This document shows, one piece after another, positions 37,034-45,410 of a stretch of 64,000 nucleotides of DNA. Position numbers and translations under genes: made by a program. Below the pieces are notes generated by a model, which was not told where the DNA came from, did not search any database, and worked only from the letters and a program-made list of their open reading frames with translations. Every line of letters begins with the position of its first letter. Position 1 is the stretch's first letter. Origin of the DNA: Bradyrhizobium altum (GTDB lineage: Bacteria > Pseudomonadota > Alphaproteobacteria > Rhizobiales > Xanthobacteraceae); NCBI RefSeq assembly GCF_020889705.1, contig NZ_JACMYP010000001.1, positions 177,107 to 241,106 on the forward strand, in the 5' to 3' direction.

Positions 37034-38094
37034 TGTCCATCAAGATCCTCACTGTTGTCGGCGCGCGCCCGCAGTTCATCAAGGCCGCAGCGGTCAGCCG
37101 GGCTATCCGTGAAACGGATGGCTTGGCAGAAGTGATGGTTCACACTGGTCAGCATTTCGACGCAAACATGTCTGACCTGTTCTTCGACGAATTGGCCATC
37201 CCGAAACCGAAGCATCATCTCGACATCAATGGCGGTGGTCACGGCGACATGACCGGGCGAATGCTGATGGCAATCGAGCCGATCCTGCTTGCCGAAAAAC
37301 CGGACTGGGTTGTCGTATACGGAGACACCAATTCGACGCTGGCCGGTTCGCTGGCCGCCGCCAAGCTCCACATTCCGGTGGCCCATGTCGAAGCAGGGCT
37401 CCGTTCCTTCAACCGGCGCATGCCGGAGGAGCTGAACCGGATCGTGACCGATCATCTCTCGACGCTTCATCTGTGTCCCACTGCGACAGCGATTGCGAAC
37501 CTCGCGGCAGAGGGCGTGGTTAAGGGCGTACATCACGTCGGCGACGTGATGTACGATGCCACCGTGTTTGCTCTCGAGAAGGCCGAGATAAGTTCAACGA
37601 TCCTCGCCGAGCTGCAGCTGCAACCCAAGCAATATGCGCTCGCAACCGTGCACCGCGCGGAGAATACGGATAATCCGGAGCGGCTCCGTGAGGTCGTTCA
37701 GTTCCTGCTGGAGCGGTCGCACGGGCGCACCGTGGTCCTGCCGTTGCATCCGCGCACCCGAAGCGCGGCCGCGCGGCTGGGCGTCAGCCTGGAAGGGCTG
37801 CGTGTCATTGATCCGGTCGGTTATCTCGACATGGCGAAGCTGCTGCACCACGCCGCCGAAGTGTACACGGACTCAGGCGGCCTCCAGAAGGAGGCTTACT
37901 TTCATAGGGTGCCATGCGTTACGCTGCGCGACGAAACCGAGTGGACCGAGACGGTCACAAACGGCTGGAATCGGCTCTGGAAGGGGCCGCCGCACGTGGT
38001 GCGGAACGAAATCACCGACTACGGGCGAGGACGCGCAGCTTTCGAGGTCGCGGAGCTGCTGAAAGACCAAGCCCCGTTGCCTGCAGTAGGTTGA
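37033..38094 (+). CDS. wecB: UDP-N-acetylglucosamine 2-epimerase, non-hydrolysing (WecB/WbpI type)
   Basis: A 353-residue epimerase inverting C2 of UDP-GlcNAc or, in WbpI/WlbD, of UDP-2,3-diacetamido-glucuronate to the manno form. Motifs: VVGARPQFIKAAAVSRA, HTGQHFDANMSD, VYGDTNSTLAGS, HVEAGLRSFNRRMPEELNR, TVHRAENTD, PLHPRTR, TDSGGLQKEAYFHRVPC and LRDETEWTET. With 3-amino-uronate genes in the locus, the WbpI/WlbD substrate is more likely than plain UDP-GlcNAc, but sequence alone cannot decide. Confidence 0.92.
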   Translation: MSIKILTVVGARPQFIKAAAVSRAIRETDGLAEVMVHTGQHFDANMSDLFFDELAIPKPKHHLDINGGGHGDMTGRMLMAIEPILLAEKPDWVVVYGDTNSTLAGSLAAAKLHIPVAHVEAGLRSFNRRMPEELNRIVTDHLSTLHLCPTATAIANLAAEGVVKGVHHVGDVMYDATVFALEKAEISSTILAELQLQPKQYALATVHRAENTDNPERLREVVQFLLERSHGRTVVLPLHPRTRSAAARLGVSLEGLRVIDPVGYLDMAKLLHHAAEVYTDSGGLQKEAYFHRVPCVTLRDETEWTETVTNGWNRLWKGPPHVVRNEITDYGRGRAAFEVAELLKDQAPLPAVG

Positions 38095-38101
38095 GATCCT
38101 T

Positions 38102-38126
38102 GCCGGCGGGATTTGTACCCGTCGGC
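38102..38126 (+). terminator. GC-rich hairpin after the 2-epimerase gene
   Basis: GCCGGCGGG-ATTTGTA-CCCGTCGGC: a 9-bp stem with one G-U pair and a 7-base loop, 8 bases after the wecB stop. No T-run follows, so it is not a classic intrinsic terminator. It may mark a weak transcript end or processing point before the next gene 104 bp later. Confidence 0.35.
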
Positions 38127-38229
38127 GGCCTGCCGGTTGCCCGGCATCTCCAGCGACCATCATTGTCTTTCCGCGAGCTTGAATTTGTCTGCTCGTGGTG
38201 AAGCGTAACTCCAGTCCAAGAGGTCAACC

Positions 38230-39228
38230 TTGGAAGTCAACGGCAAGAAGTTCCTCGTCATCGGCGGAGCGGGATTGATTGGCTCGCATGCGGTCGAGCA
38301 GCTCGCGAAGCACGACGTCGGCGAGATCGTGATCTTCGATAATTTCGCACGCGGTTCCGTCGAGAATATCGAGCGGGCCATCAGGGATCCGCGGGTCAAG
38401 ATATTCGAGGCCGGTGGTGATGTCTGCCAACCCGATATCCTTGATGCCGCGATGAAGGGCAAGGATGGCGTGTTCCACTTTGCCGCGCTGTGGTTGCTGC
38501 AGTGCCATGAGTTTCCTCGGGCTGCCTTCGACACCAATATTCGAGGTACGTTCAACGTGCTCGAAGCCTGCGTCGCGAACCGGGTCAAGCGTCTCGTGTA
38601 TTCATCTTCGGCCTCGGTTTACGGCGACGCTGTGGAAGAGCCGATGACCGAAGATCATCCGTTCAACAACAAGAACTTCTACGGGGCGACCAAGATTGCT
38701 GGGGAGGCAATGGCGACGGCGTTCTGTCACCGTTACGGCTTGCCTGCGGTCGGCTTGCGCTATATGAACGTCTACGGGCCGCGTCAGGATTATCAGGGCG
38801 CCTACATCGCGGTCATCATGAAGATGCTCGACGCCATCGACCGCGGCGAAGGGCCGACCATTCTGGGTGACGGTTCGGAAGCGTTCGACTTTGTGTCAGT
38901 GCTTGACTGCGCGCGGGCAAACATCTGCGCGATGTCGGCCGATACGATCGCCCGGTACTACAATGTGGGGACGGGCGAGCGGACTTCGCTCAAGCAGCTT
39001 GCCGAACTCCTCCTGCAACTGACAGGATCGAACCAGCCTATCCAGTATGCGCCGCGCAGCAACGCAACCTTCGTGCGCAATCGGGTTGGTTCCACGAAAC
39101 GAGCAGCCCAGGAAATCGGATTCACGGCTGAAGTCGATTTGCGTGAGGGCCTGCAGATGCTGATCGAATGGCGCTCCAAGCATCGGGCTGGCCTCGAGCG
39201 GCGGCGCGCGAAGGCCGGCCTTGAATAA
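38230..39228 (+). CDS. NAD-dependent epimerase/dehydratase (GalE-like extended SDR)
   Basis: A 332-residue extended SDR. VIGGAGLIGSHAVEQL, FDNFARGSVENIER, FHFAALWLLQCHEFPR, YSSSASVYGDAVEEP, NFYGATKIAGEAMATAF (Tyr/Lys) and LRYMNVYGPRQD are visible. The start appears to be TTG at 38230, with AAGAGG about 6 bases upstream and the first residues MEVNGKKFLVIGG; no ATG or GTG in frame is better placed. A rare TTG start implies modest translation. It is probably a UDP-sugar 4-epimerase; it lies 33 bp before AsnB 5. Confidence 0.83.
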   Translation: MEVNGKKFLVIGGAGLIGSHAVEQLAKHDVGEIVIFDNFARGSVENIERAIRDPRVKIFEAGGDVCQPDILDAAMKGKDGVFHFAALWLLQCHEFPRAAFDTNIRGTFNVLEACVANRVKRLVYSSSASVYGDAVEEPMTEDHPFNNKNFYGATKIAGEAMATAFCHRYGLPAVGLRYMNVYGPRQDYQGAYIAVIMKMLDAIDRGEGPTILGDGSEAFDFVSVLDCARANICAMSADTIARYYNVGTGERTSLKQLAELLLQLTGSNQPIQYAPRSNATFVRNRVGSTKRAAQEIGFTAEVDLREGLQMLIEWRSKHRAGLERRRAKAGLE

Positions 39229-39261
39229 GGCTCAGCGGTCAGGGATCGGACGGATTTAGGC

Positions 39262-41151
39262 ATGTGCGGCGTCGCAGGTATTCTTAACCTCGATCAGCGG
39301 CCGGTGTTCTTGCACGATGTGCGTGCGATGACCGAGGCGATCGCTCATCGTGGTCCGGACGGCGAGGGCCAATGGATCGAAGGGGCGATTGGTCTCGGAC
39401 ATCGCCGGTTGGCGATCATCGATCTGAGCCCGACCGGTGAGCAGCCGATGCAAACGGCCGATGGCCGGTTTGTGATTTCCTACAATGGCGAAATCTACAA
39501 TTACCGGGAACTTCGCGCCGAACTCGAAGCGCAGGGGCATCGTTTCAGGTCGACCAGCGATACCGAAGTCCTGCTGCAAGCGATCGCTGCGTGGGGACTG
39601 GGCGCCCTACAGCGCCTCAACGGCATGTTCGCCTTTGCCCTATGGGATCGCAAGGAACGCAGGCTTACGCTTGCGAGAGATCGCTACGGCATCAAGCCGC
39701 TGTATTATTGGTCCGGCGGCAACCAGTTGCTGTTTGCCTCGGAGTCGAAGGCCTTTCGTGCTGTTCCGAACTTCAGCTCACAGCTCGATTTCGAAGGCTT
39801 GTTCGAGTACTTCACGTTCCAGAACTTCTTTACCGATCGCACCTTACTCAAGGGCGTCCGCATCCTGCCTGCGGGCTGCTACCTGACCATATCGCCCGAG
39901 GCTGGGTCCGGAACGCAGCCAAGACTGACTCGATACTGGGACTATACCTTTCAAGAGCCGGAAACGGCCCGGTCTGAAGCCGAATACCAGGACGAACTCG
40001 ACCATCTGATTCAGCAGGCTGTGAAGAGACAGCTCGTGTCGGATGTCGATATCGGGGCGTATCTCTCGGGAGGGCTGGACTCGGGAACGGTCACTGCCAT
40101 CGCGGCGCGGTCGCTCAGCTACATGAGGACCTTCACTTGCGGCTTCGACCTCAGCTCGGTGTCCGGCATGGAGCTCCAGTACGACGAGCGCGCGGCCTCG
40201 GAGAGAATGTCGTATCTGTTTCGTACCGAACACTACGAAATGGTGCTGAAGTCGGGCGATATGGAGCGCGTGCTTCCCAAGCTGACCTGGCATCTGGAAG
40301 AGCCGCGCGTCGGACAAAGCTATCCAAACTATTACGTCGCGCAGCTCGCCAGCAAGTTCAACAAGGTCGTCCTCGCGGGAACGGGCGGCGACGAGATCTT
40401 CGGTGGTTATCCGTGGCGTTACTACCGTGCCGTCGTAAACCAGAGCTTCGAGGAGTATATCGATAAGTACTACGACTACTGGCAGCGGCTCATTCCCAAC
40501 AGCGTGCTAAAGCGTGTCTTCGCGCCGATATGGAGCGAGGTGCAGGGTGTTTGGACGCGCGATATCTTCCGGGACATGTTCAGCCAGCACGCCGAGCGCC
40601 TGACCCGTCCGGAGGACTACGTTAATCATTCGCTTTATCTGGAGGCCAAAACGTTTCTGCACGGGTTGCTGACTGTGGAAGACAAGCTGTCGATGGCACA
40701 TTCGCTGGAAACGCGCGTCCCGTTCCTCGACAACGATCTCGTCGATTTCGCCATGAAGCTGCCGGTCCGGATGAAGCTCGGAAAGCTCGATGAGGTCGTC
40801 GCATTGGACGAGAACGCACTGGGCAGGAAGACGGCGGCATATTTCCAGAAAGCGCATGACGGCAAGATGCTGCTGCGAAACGTGATGCTTCGCCATATCC
40901 CCCAGGAAGTCGCTGAGCGGGACAAGCAGGGCTTCTCTGGTCCCGACGCGAGCTGGTTCAAGGGCCAAAGCATTGATTTCGTGCGCAACATCTTGTTCGA
41001 CGATCAATCGGAGATCTATCGCTACCTCGATCCCAAGCCGTTGCGTGCATTGGTCGGCGACCATCTTGACGGCCGCGAGAACCGCCGCCTGCTCATCTGG
41101 TCGCTGATCAACGTCGAATATGCGTTGCGCCAGCAATCTTCAGACTACTAG
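39262..41151 (+). CDS. asnB: AsnB-type glutamine amidotransferase 5
   Basis: A 629-residue AsnB-family protein starting MCGVAGILN with Cys2 in place. HRGPDGEG, HRRLAIIDL, YNGEIYNYRELRAE, RYGIKPLYYW, the ATP loop SGGLDSGT (the usual second Ser is Gly), GTGGDEIFGGYPWRYY and MAHSLETRVPFLDNDL are visible. YWDYTFQEPETARS before the synthase domain is typical of glycan-locus AsnB proteins. It follows a GalE-like SDR and precedes a methyltransferase and the ATP-grasp cassette. The acceptor acid is unknown. Confidence 0.9.
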   Translation: MCGVAGILNLDQRPVFLHDVRAMTEAIAHRGPDGEGQWIEGAIGLGHRRLAIIDLSPTGEQPMQTADGRFVISYNGEIYNYRELRAELEAQGHRFRSTSDTEVLLQAIAAWGLGALQRLNGMFAFALWDRKERRLTLARDRYGIKPLYYWSGGNQLLFASESKAFRAVPNFSSQLDFEGLFEYFTFQNFFTDRTLLKGVRILPAGCYLTISPEAGSGTQPRLTRYWDYTFQEPETARSEAEYQDELDHLIQQAVKRQLVSDVDIGAYLSGGLDSGTVTAIAARSLSYMRTFTCGFDLSSVSGMELQYDERAASERMSYLFRTEHYEMVLKSGDMERVLPKLTWHLEEPRVGQSYPNYYVAQLASKFNKVVLAGTGGDEIFGGYPWRYYRAVVNQSFEEYIDKYYDYWQRLIPNSVLKRVFAPIWSEVQGVWTRDIFRDMFSQHAERLTRPEDYVNHSLYLEAKTFLHGLLTVEDKLSMAHSLETRVPFLDNDLVDFAMKLPVRMKLGKLDEVVALDENALGRKTAAYFQKAHDGKMLLRNVMLRHIPQEVAERDKQGFSGPDASWFKGQSIDFVRNILFDDQSEIYRYLDPKPLRALVGDHLDGRENRRLLIWSLINVEYALRQQSSDY

Positions 41152-41254
41152 GGGCCATCAACGGCGACGCGTTCGCTGCATTGACACGAGCTGTGGTGCG
41201 AACAGGCTGAACGAACTGGTCCTCATTCAAACTCCCGACCAACTGAGCAAACTC

Positions 41255-41950
41255 ATGCACGATATTGACAAGGAAAAGATCCTGGCGCGTTACGCGAGCC
41301 GCATCGGTGAGGTCGGGCACGGCGCTGCCGCGCTTGGGGAGCCCAAGCATCGGCAAGCGTTCTTCTTCGACATACTGCGTCAGGTTGACGGCTTGCAGGC
41401 AACGGATTCGATCGTCGATATCGGCTGCGGCTACGGGGACCTCTTCGGTTTTCTTCGTTCCGCGGGGTGGCAAGGCGCCTACACCGGGATCGATATCAAC
41501 GCGCAATTGATTGAAGAAGGAAAACGAATCTATCCGGACGCCGAGTTGGTCGTTGTCGATATCCAGACAACACCGCCGGATCGCGGTTGGGATTGGTGCT
41601 TCTGCTGTCAGGCGCTCAGTAGTGCAACTGAGGCCGTGCCTTTCATGGATCATTTTGAAAGCATGTTGGGGATCATGTGGGGACTTTGCCGAAAAGGCCT
41701 CGTCTTCAATCTGCTGAGCCCGCTCGTCGACTACACCCACCCGGTTCATGCCAGGCCGGCATTCGCAGACGTGTTCCGGGTCGTGACCGGGCTGACAAAC
41801 AGATTTGCGGTCAGGCATGACTACATGCCGTACGAGTACGCCATCTACGCATACAAGGAAAATGAGATCAACAAGGACAATTTCATCTTTGCCGCCCAAC
41901 AGGATCGCTTTAACGAATTGACCCGTCAATGGCGCGGCACGGGCCGCTAA
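41255..41950 (+). CDS. Class I SAM-dependent methyltransferase
   Basis: A 231-residue methyltransferase from ATG 41255 (MHDIDKEKILARYASRIGE). Motif I is IVDIGCGYGDLFGFL (about residues 53-67), then YTGIDINAQLIEEGKRI and ELVVVDIQTTPP. The strand-4 region WDWCFCCQALSSATEAV is cysteine-rich and lacks the usual hydrophobic pattern. The C-terminal YMPYEYAIYAYKE is common in glycan-locus methyltransferases of this size. It lies 40 bp before the ATP-grasp gene and may act on the same substituent. Confidence 0.8.
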   Translation: MHDIDKEKILARYASRIGEVGHGAAALGEPKHRQAFFFDILRQVDGLQATDSIVDIGCGYGDLFGFLRSAGWQGAYTGIDINAQLIEEGKRIYPDAELVVVDIQTTPPDRGWDWCFCCQALSSATEAVPFMDHFESMLGIMWGLCRKGLVFNLLSPLVDYTHPVHARPAFADVFRVVTGLTNRFAVRHDYMPYEYAIYAYKENEINKDNFIFAAQQDRFNELTRQWRGTGR

Positions 41951-41990
41951 CTCGTCGTCACGAACGGGAAGCTTCTGGAGCGAGAACCCG

Positions 41991-43196
41991 ATGAAGGCTG
42001 TTGTATTGCTCGGTGGAAATCAGATGGCCTGTCCGGCTATCACGCGAATCCAGCAGCATGGTTTTCATGTCGTTGCGGTCGACGGCAGCGCCGAGGCTCC
42101 TGCGCGCCACATCGCCGATCGATTTGTCCAGCAGAATTTTTCCGACGTTGCTGCAACGTCTGCCGCACTGGCGGGTATCGAATTCGACGGAATTATTCCG
42201 CTGAATGACTTTGCCGTGAGGGCCGCGTCCACAATCGCAAGCGAGCGCGGTCTGCCGGGCTGGAACGAGTTCGCCGAATTTTGCTTCACCAGCAAGGTTG
42301 CGATGAAGCGCTGCTGGGTGGAGAGCGGATTACCGACTCCGCGCTGCGTGTTCAGCACGGTGGCACAATTGGTGGCCGGACAGTTCCCGCAATGGGAAAG
42401 CTGGCCCGCCGTTGTCAAGCCGGCGTTCTCGGGAGGAGGTAGCCGGGGCGTGTTTGTTGCGCACGGCTGGGATGAGGTCCAGGGCCGTCTGAGCGAAGTC
42501 GCGAACACTTATCTCGACGGCGACGTGGTGATCGAGGAGTTCGTAAAGGGAACGGAACACACCCTCGAGGTGCTGGTTTGCCGGGGAAGCCCGACCCTGC
42601 TGTCGATCTCGGACAAGGAGAACTATCCGGGGAACGACACGGTGGTGCAGAAGCTGCATTTCCCTGGACCGATCGGTCATTCCTACCGGGCAACGCTGGA
42701 GCGTCTGGTGTTCGCCGCGTGTGCAGCGATGCGCCTGACCGACGGCACCACGCATTTTGAAGTCCTGATCCGCAATGGAGAGCCCGTTCTGCTGGAGGTC
42801 GGTGGACGTCCCGGCGGTGGTCTCAATTTTCATCCGATCTGCGAGATTTCGACCGGTTACGACTATCCGGGTCTGCTCGCGGCGACATTGACCGGTGGCG
42901 TGCCGGACTTCACGCGGCAGCCGGCCGAGCACCTGGTGTGGCACTATTTTCCGCGAGGAGAAGGCGTGCTGCGGGCCATCAATGGCTTCAGCGCGATCAA
43001 GGGGCAGCCCGACGTCGTCGATGCCGAGATGTACGAGCAAGTCGGCAAGGCCCGGCTCGACCTTCGTAACGACCTCGCGCGCCCGGGCTATGTGCTGGTG
43101 CGATCGAAATCGGCAGCCGAGGCGCGTGACCGTGCCGAGAGACTGGTCGACTCTGTGCAGTTCGTCACTGCTGACAAAGAAGGTGACAAGCCATGA
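41991..43196 (+). CDS. ATP-grasp ligase (carbamoyl-phosphate synthase-like fold)
   Basis: A 401-residue ATP-grasp enzyme, the class that activates a carboxylate as acyl phosphate and joins it to an amine. N-terminal pre-ATP-grasp region: MKAVVLLGGNQMACPAITR, GIIPLNDFAVRAAS. ATP-grasp: FTSKVAMKRCWVESGLPTPR, the lysine and glycine loop VVKPAFSGGGSRGVF, IEEFVKGTEHTLEVLV, and THFEVLIRNGEPVLLEVGGRPGGG with metal-binding glutamates. It overlaps the PLP enzyme gene by 4 bp (ATGA), so the two products are made together. Likely role: attach an amino acid (perhaps made by its neighbour) to a sugar or uronic acid; that is inference. Confidence 0.82.
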   Translation: MKAVVLLGGNQMACPAITRIQQHGFHVVAVDGSAEAPARHIADRFVQQNFSDVAATSAALAGIEFDGIIPLNDFAVRAASTIASERGLPGWNEFAEFCFTSKVAMKRCWVESGLPTPRCVFSTVAQLVAGQFPQWESWPAVVKPAFSGGGSRGVFVAHGWDEVQGRLSEVANTYLDGDVVIEEFVKGTEHTLEVLVCRGSPTLLSISDKENYPGNDTVVQKLHFPGPIGHSYRATLERLVFAACAAMRLTDGTTHFEVLIRNGEPVLLEVGGRPGGGLNFHPICEISTGYDYPGLLAATLTGGVPDFTRQPAEHLVWHYFPRGEGVLRAINGFSAIKGQPDVVDAEMYEQVGKARLDLRNDLARPGYVLVRSKSAAEARDRAERLVDSVQFVTADKEGDKP

Positions 43197-44209
43197 ACCT
43201 CTCGCATCATCCGTTCCTTGCTGCGACCGATCCGGCGGCCAGCCGCCTGGTCCGCGTTTCCGCACCATTTCCGGAGTGGCTCAATCCCTTCCACGACGAT
43301 GGCGTAACCATTCGCGCGGCGTCGATTCCGGGCGAGGTCGAGCACAGCAAATCATATATGGCGCGCGAGTTGCTGCTTGGACCGATCTCCGAAGGTCTGA
43401 TCTCGCAACGGACCGTCGTGAAGGAGGCGACGAGCGGCAATACGGGGCACGGCATCGCCAAGATCTGCAAGGCGCTCGGCATCCGCTGCCAGCTCATCAT
43501 GCCGGCCGGTACGGCGCGTGGCAAAATCAATGCGATCTCCGTGATGGGTGGCGGCGTGGAGGTCGTTTTGCACAGCGACCCCGCGGAAACGCCGGTCGAG
43601 CGTGCCCGGCGGGAGGGAGCCCAGGAGGGCGGTTACACCCTCGACCAGTACAGCAACTGGAGAAATCCATGGGCGCACAAGACTCACCTTGCGCCACAGC
43701 TGTTTTCCGCGACCGGAGAAGTGTCGCTCGTGGCCGTGGCGTCGGGTACGATGGGGACGTGCATGGGGCTGAGGCAATATGTCGACGAGCACGGCCTCGG
43801 CACGCGTATTCTTCCGGTTCTGCTGGAAGAGCATCACGAAGTCCCGGGCGCGCGGCCACTGTCGAAGGTCCAGAAGGATATCCGGTTGCCGTGGCAAATG
43901 CTTTTTGCGTCTGACGACCTCGAATTTGGAACGCGGCATCCCTCGTTCCTGCTGGCCTACTACTCCTGGCGGGTTCTGCCGCAAATGCTCGGTCCGAGTT
44001 TCGGCCTTGCCTTTCAAGGGGCATTGCGGAGACTGCACCGGGAGAAGCATGCCGGCAGGCTTGACGATCTCCGAACGCGCGGAAAGATAGAGGTTGTTCT
44101 GGTCGGGGCGGACTCATATCTTCCCTACCTCGATCTCTTCCTCGGGGAAACCCAGTCCGACGAACGCCACACCTATGAGAGCCCCGATCTGTTGTCGTTC
44201 GTTCTCTGA
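43193..44209 (+). CDS. Cysteine synthase-like PLP-dependent enzyme (fold type II)
   Basis: A 338-residue member of the tryptophan-synthase-beta/CysK superfamily. Lys53 in EHSKSYMAR is the likely PLP lysine. TSGNTGHG (80-87) is the substrate loop and ASGTMGT (183-189) the cofactor phosphate loop; DQYSNWRNPWAH (151-162) parallels the DQYxN-x-N-x-x-AH pattern of CysK. It departs from housekeeping CysK in its N-terminus and long C-terminal half. By family it would make a beta-substituted alanine, for example 2,3-diaminopropionate, from serine or an activated serine. Translational coupling with the ATP-grasp ligase suggests it supplies that ligase's amino-acid substrate. Confidence 0.78.
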   Translation: MNLSHHPFLAATDPAASRLVRVSAPFPEWLNPFHDDGVTIRAASIPGEVEHSKSYMARELLLGPISEGLISQRTVVKEATSGNTGHGIAKICKALGIRCQLIMPAGTARGKINAISVMGGGVEVVLHSDPAETPVERARREGAQEGGYTLDQYSNWRNPWAHKTHLAPQLFSATGEVSLVAVASGTMGTCMGLRQYVDEHGLGTRILPVLLEEHHEVPGARPLSKVQKDIRLPWQMLFASDDLEFGTRHPSFLLAYYSWRVLPQMLGPSFGLAFQGALRRLHREKHAGRLDDLRTRGKIEVVLVGADSYLPYLDLFLGETQSDERHTYESPDLLSFVL

Positions 44210-44232
44210 CTTCATAATCCCCTCTCTCTGGC

Positions 44233-45372
44233 ATGGTCATGCAGCTTACAGCGCCGAAATTTGATGAAGCCGAAATCGAGCAGTTGCGCGCCTGTCTGGG
44301 CTCGGGCTGGGTCACGCAAGGTCCAATGACCCAGAGGTTTGAGGGGCTCATCGCCGAACGGCACGGCGTGAAACATGCGCTGGCCACGACGTCTTGTACC
44401 GCCGCCTTGCACCTTGCAACCATGGCCCTGGGGCTGAAGGCGGGAGACGAAGTTGTCGTTCCGGCCTTCACATGGGTGACGAGTGCGCACTGCGCCGAAT
44501 ATGTCGGGGCGAAGGCAGTATTCGCGGACATCGATCTCGCCACATACAATCTCAATCCTGCCGCATTTGCGGCAGCCATCACACCGAGAACCCGGGCGGT
44601 CGTTGCAGTGCATCTGTTCGGGTTGGCCGCGCCGATGAATGAGATCCGTGCGCACGCATCGCGCCATGGGATCGCGATCATCGAAGATGCGGCTTGCGCG
44701 ATAGGTACCTCCTATGACGGCAAGCCGGTCGGCGGGCTTGGCGATATTGGCTGTTTCTCGTTTCATCCGCGGAAGGTCGTGACTACGGGTGAGGGCGGAG
44801 CGGTGACGACCAACAGCGACTCGATTGCCGCGATCGTCGGTTCTGTGCGCAATCACGGTGCTGGCGGACAGCATGTCATCGAGGACGAAGGCGTTGGACC
44901 GTGGACTATGGCGAATTACGATCGCATCGGATACAATCTGCGCCTGTCCGACATTCAGGCAGCCGTTGGCGTCGCGCAGATGGCCAAGCTCGACGCGCTT
45001 TTGGCGGAGCGTCGCGGTCTTGCGGCTTCCTACAGACAGCGCCTGGCCGGCATCCCGGGCATCGTACTGCCGGTCGAAGACGTGGGTCACAGCTATCAGT
45101 CGTTCGTCATCCGGCTTTCTCATGGTGGTCGCCAGCGCCGCAATGCGGTGATGGCGGCTTTCGCCGAGCAGCGTATTCAGACCCGCCCCGGAACGCACGC
45201 TGTACCCGCGCTCGGATACTATCGGGACAAGTATGGCATCCATCCCAATCAATTCCCCAACGCCATGATGGCCGAGAACACGACGATCACGCTGCCGCTG
45301 TTTCCGGGAATGAAGCTCTCGGATATCGACGTCGTTGTGGACGCATTGAGCCGAGAGCTCGCGGCCGCTTGA
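44233..45372 (+). CDS. DegT/DnrJ/EryC1/StrS sugar aminotransferase
   Basis: A 379-residue PLP aminotransferase that converts a keto-sugar nucleotide to an amino sugar with glutamate. LGSGWVTQGPMTQRFE, SCTAALHLATMALGLKAGDEVVVP, FTWVTSAHCAEY, IEDAACAIGTSYDGKPVG, and the cofactor lysine at residue 181 in FHPRKVVTTGEGGAV are visible. It resembles perosamine-synthase-type enzymes (4-keto substrates) more than WbpE. Start ATG 44233 or, two codons on, 44239. It sits between the ATP-grasp/PLP pair and the ABC exporter. Confidence 0.88.
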   Translation: MVMQLTAPKFDEAEIEQLRACLGSGWVTQGPMTQRFEGLIAERHGVKHALATTSCTAALHLATMALGLKAGDEVVVPAFTWVTSAHCAEYVGAKAVFADIDLATYNLNPAAFAAAITPRTRAVVAVHLFGLAAPMNEIRAHASRHGIAIIEDAACAIGTSYDGKPVGGLGDIGCFSFHPRKVVTTGEGGAVTTNSDSIAAIVGSVRNHGAGGQHVIEDEGVGPWTMANYDRIGYNLRLSDIQAAVGVAQMAKLDALLAERRGLAASYRQRLAGIPGIVLPVEDVGHSYQSFVIRLSHGGRQRRNAVMAAFAEQRIQTRPGTHAVPALGYYRDKYGIHPNQFPNAMMAENTTITLPLFPGMKLSDIDVVVDALSRELAAA

Positions 45373-45410
45373 CCGTCAGCGACCAGCCTGCTCGAAGGAA
45401 TCCAGCAAGA

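Noticed and set aside
38095..38229. Possible promoter between wecB and the next SDR
   Set aside because: A hairpin is visible, but no -35/-10 pair could be identified with any confidence.
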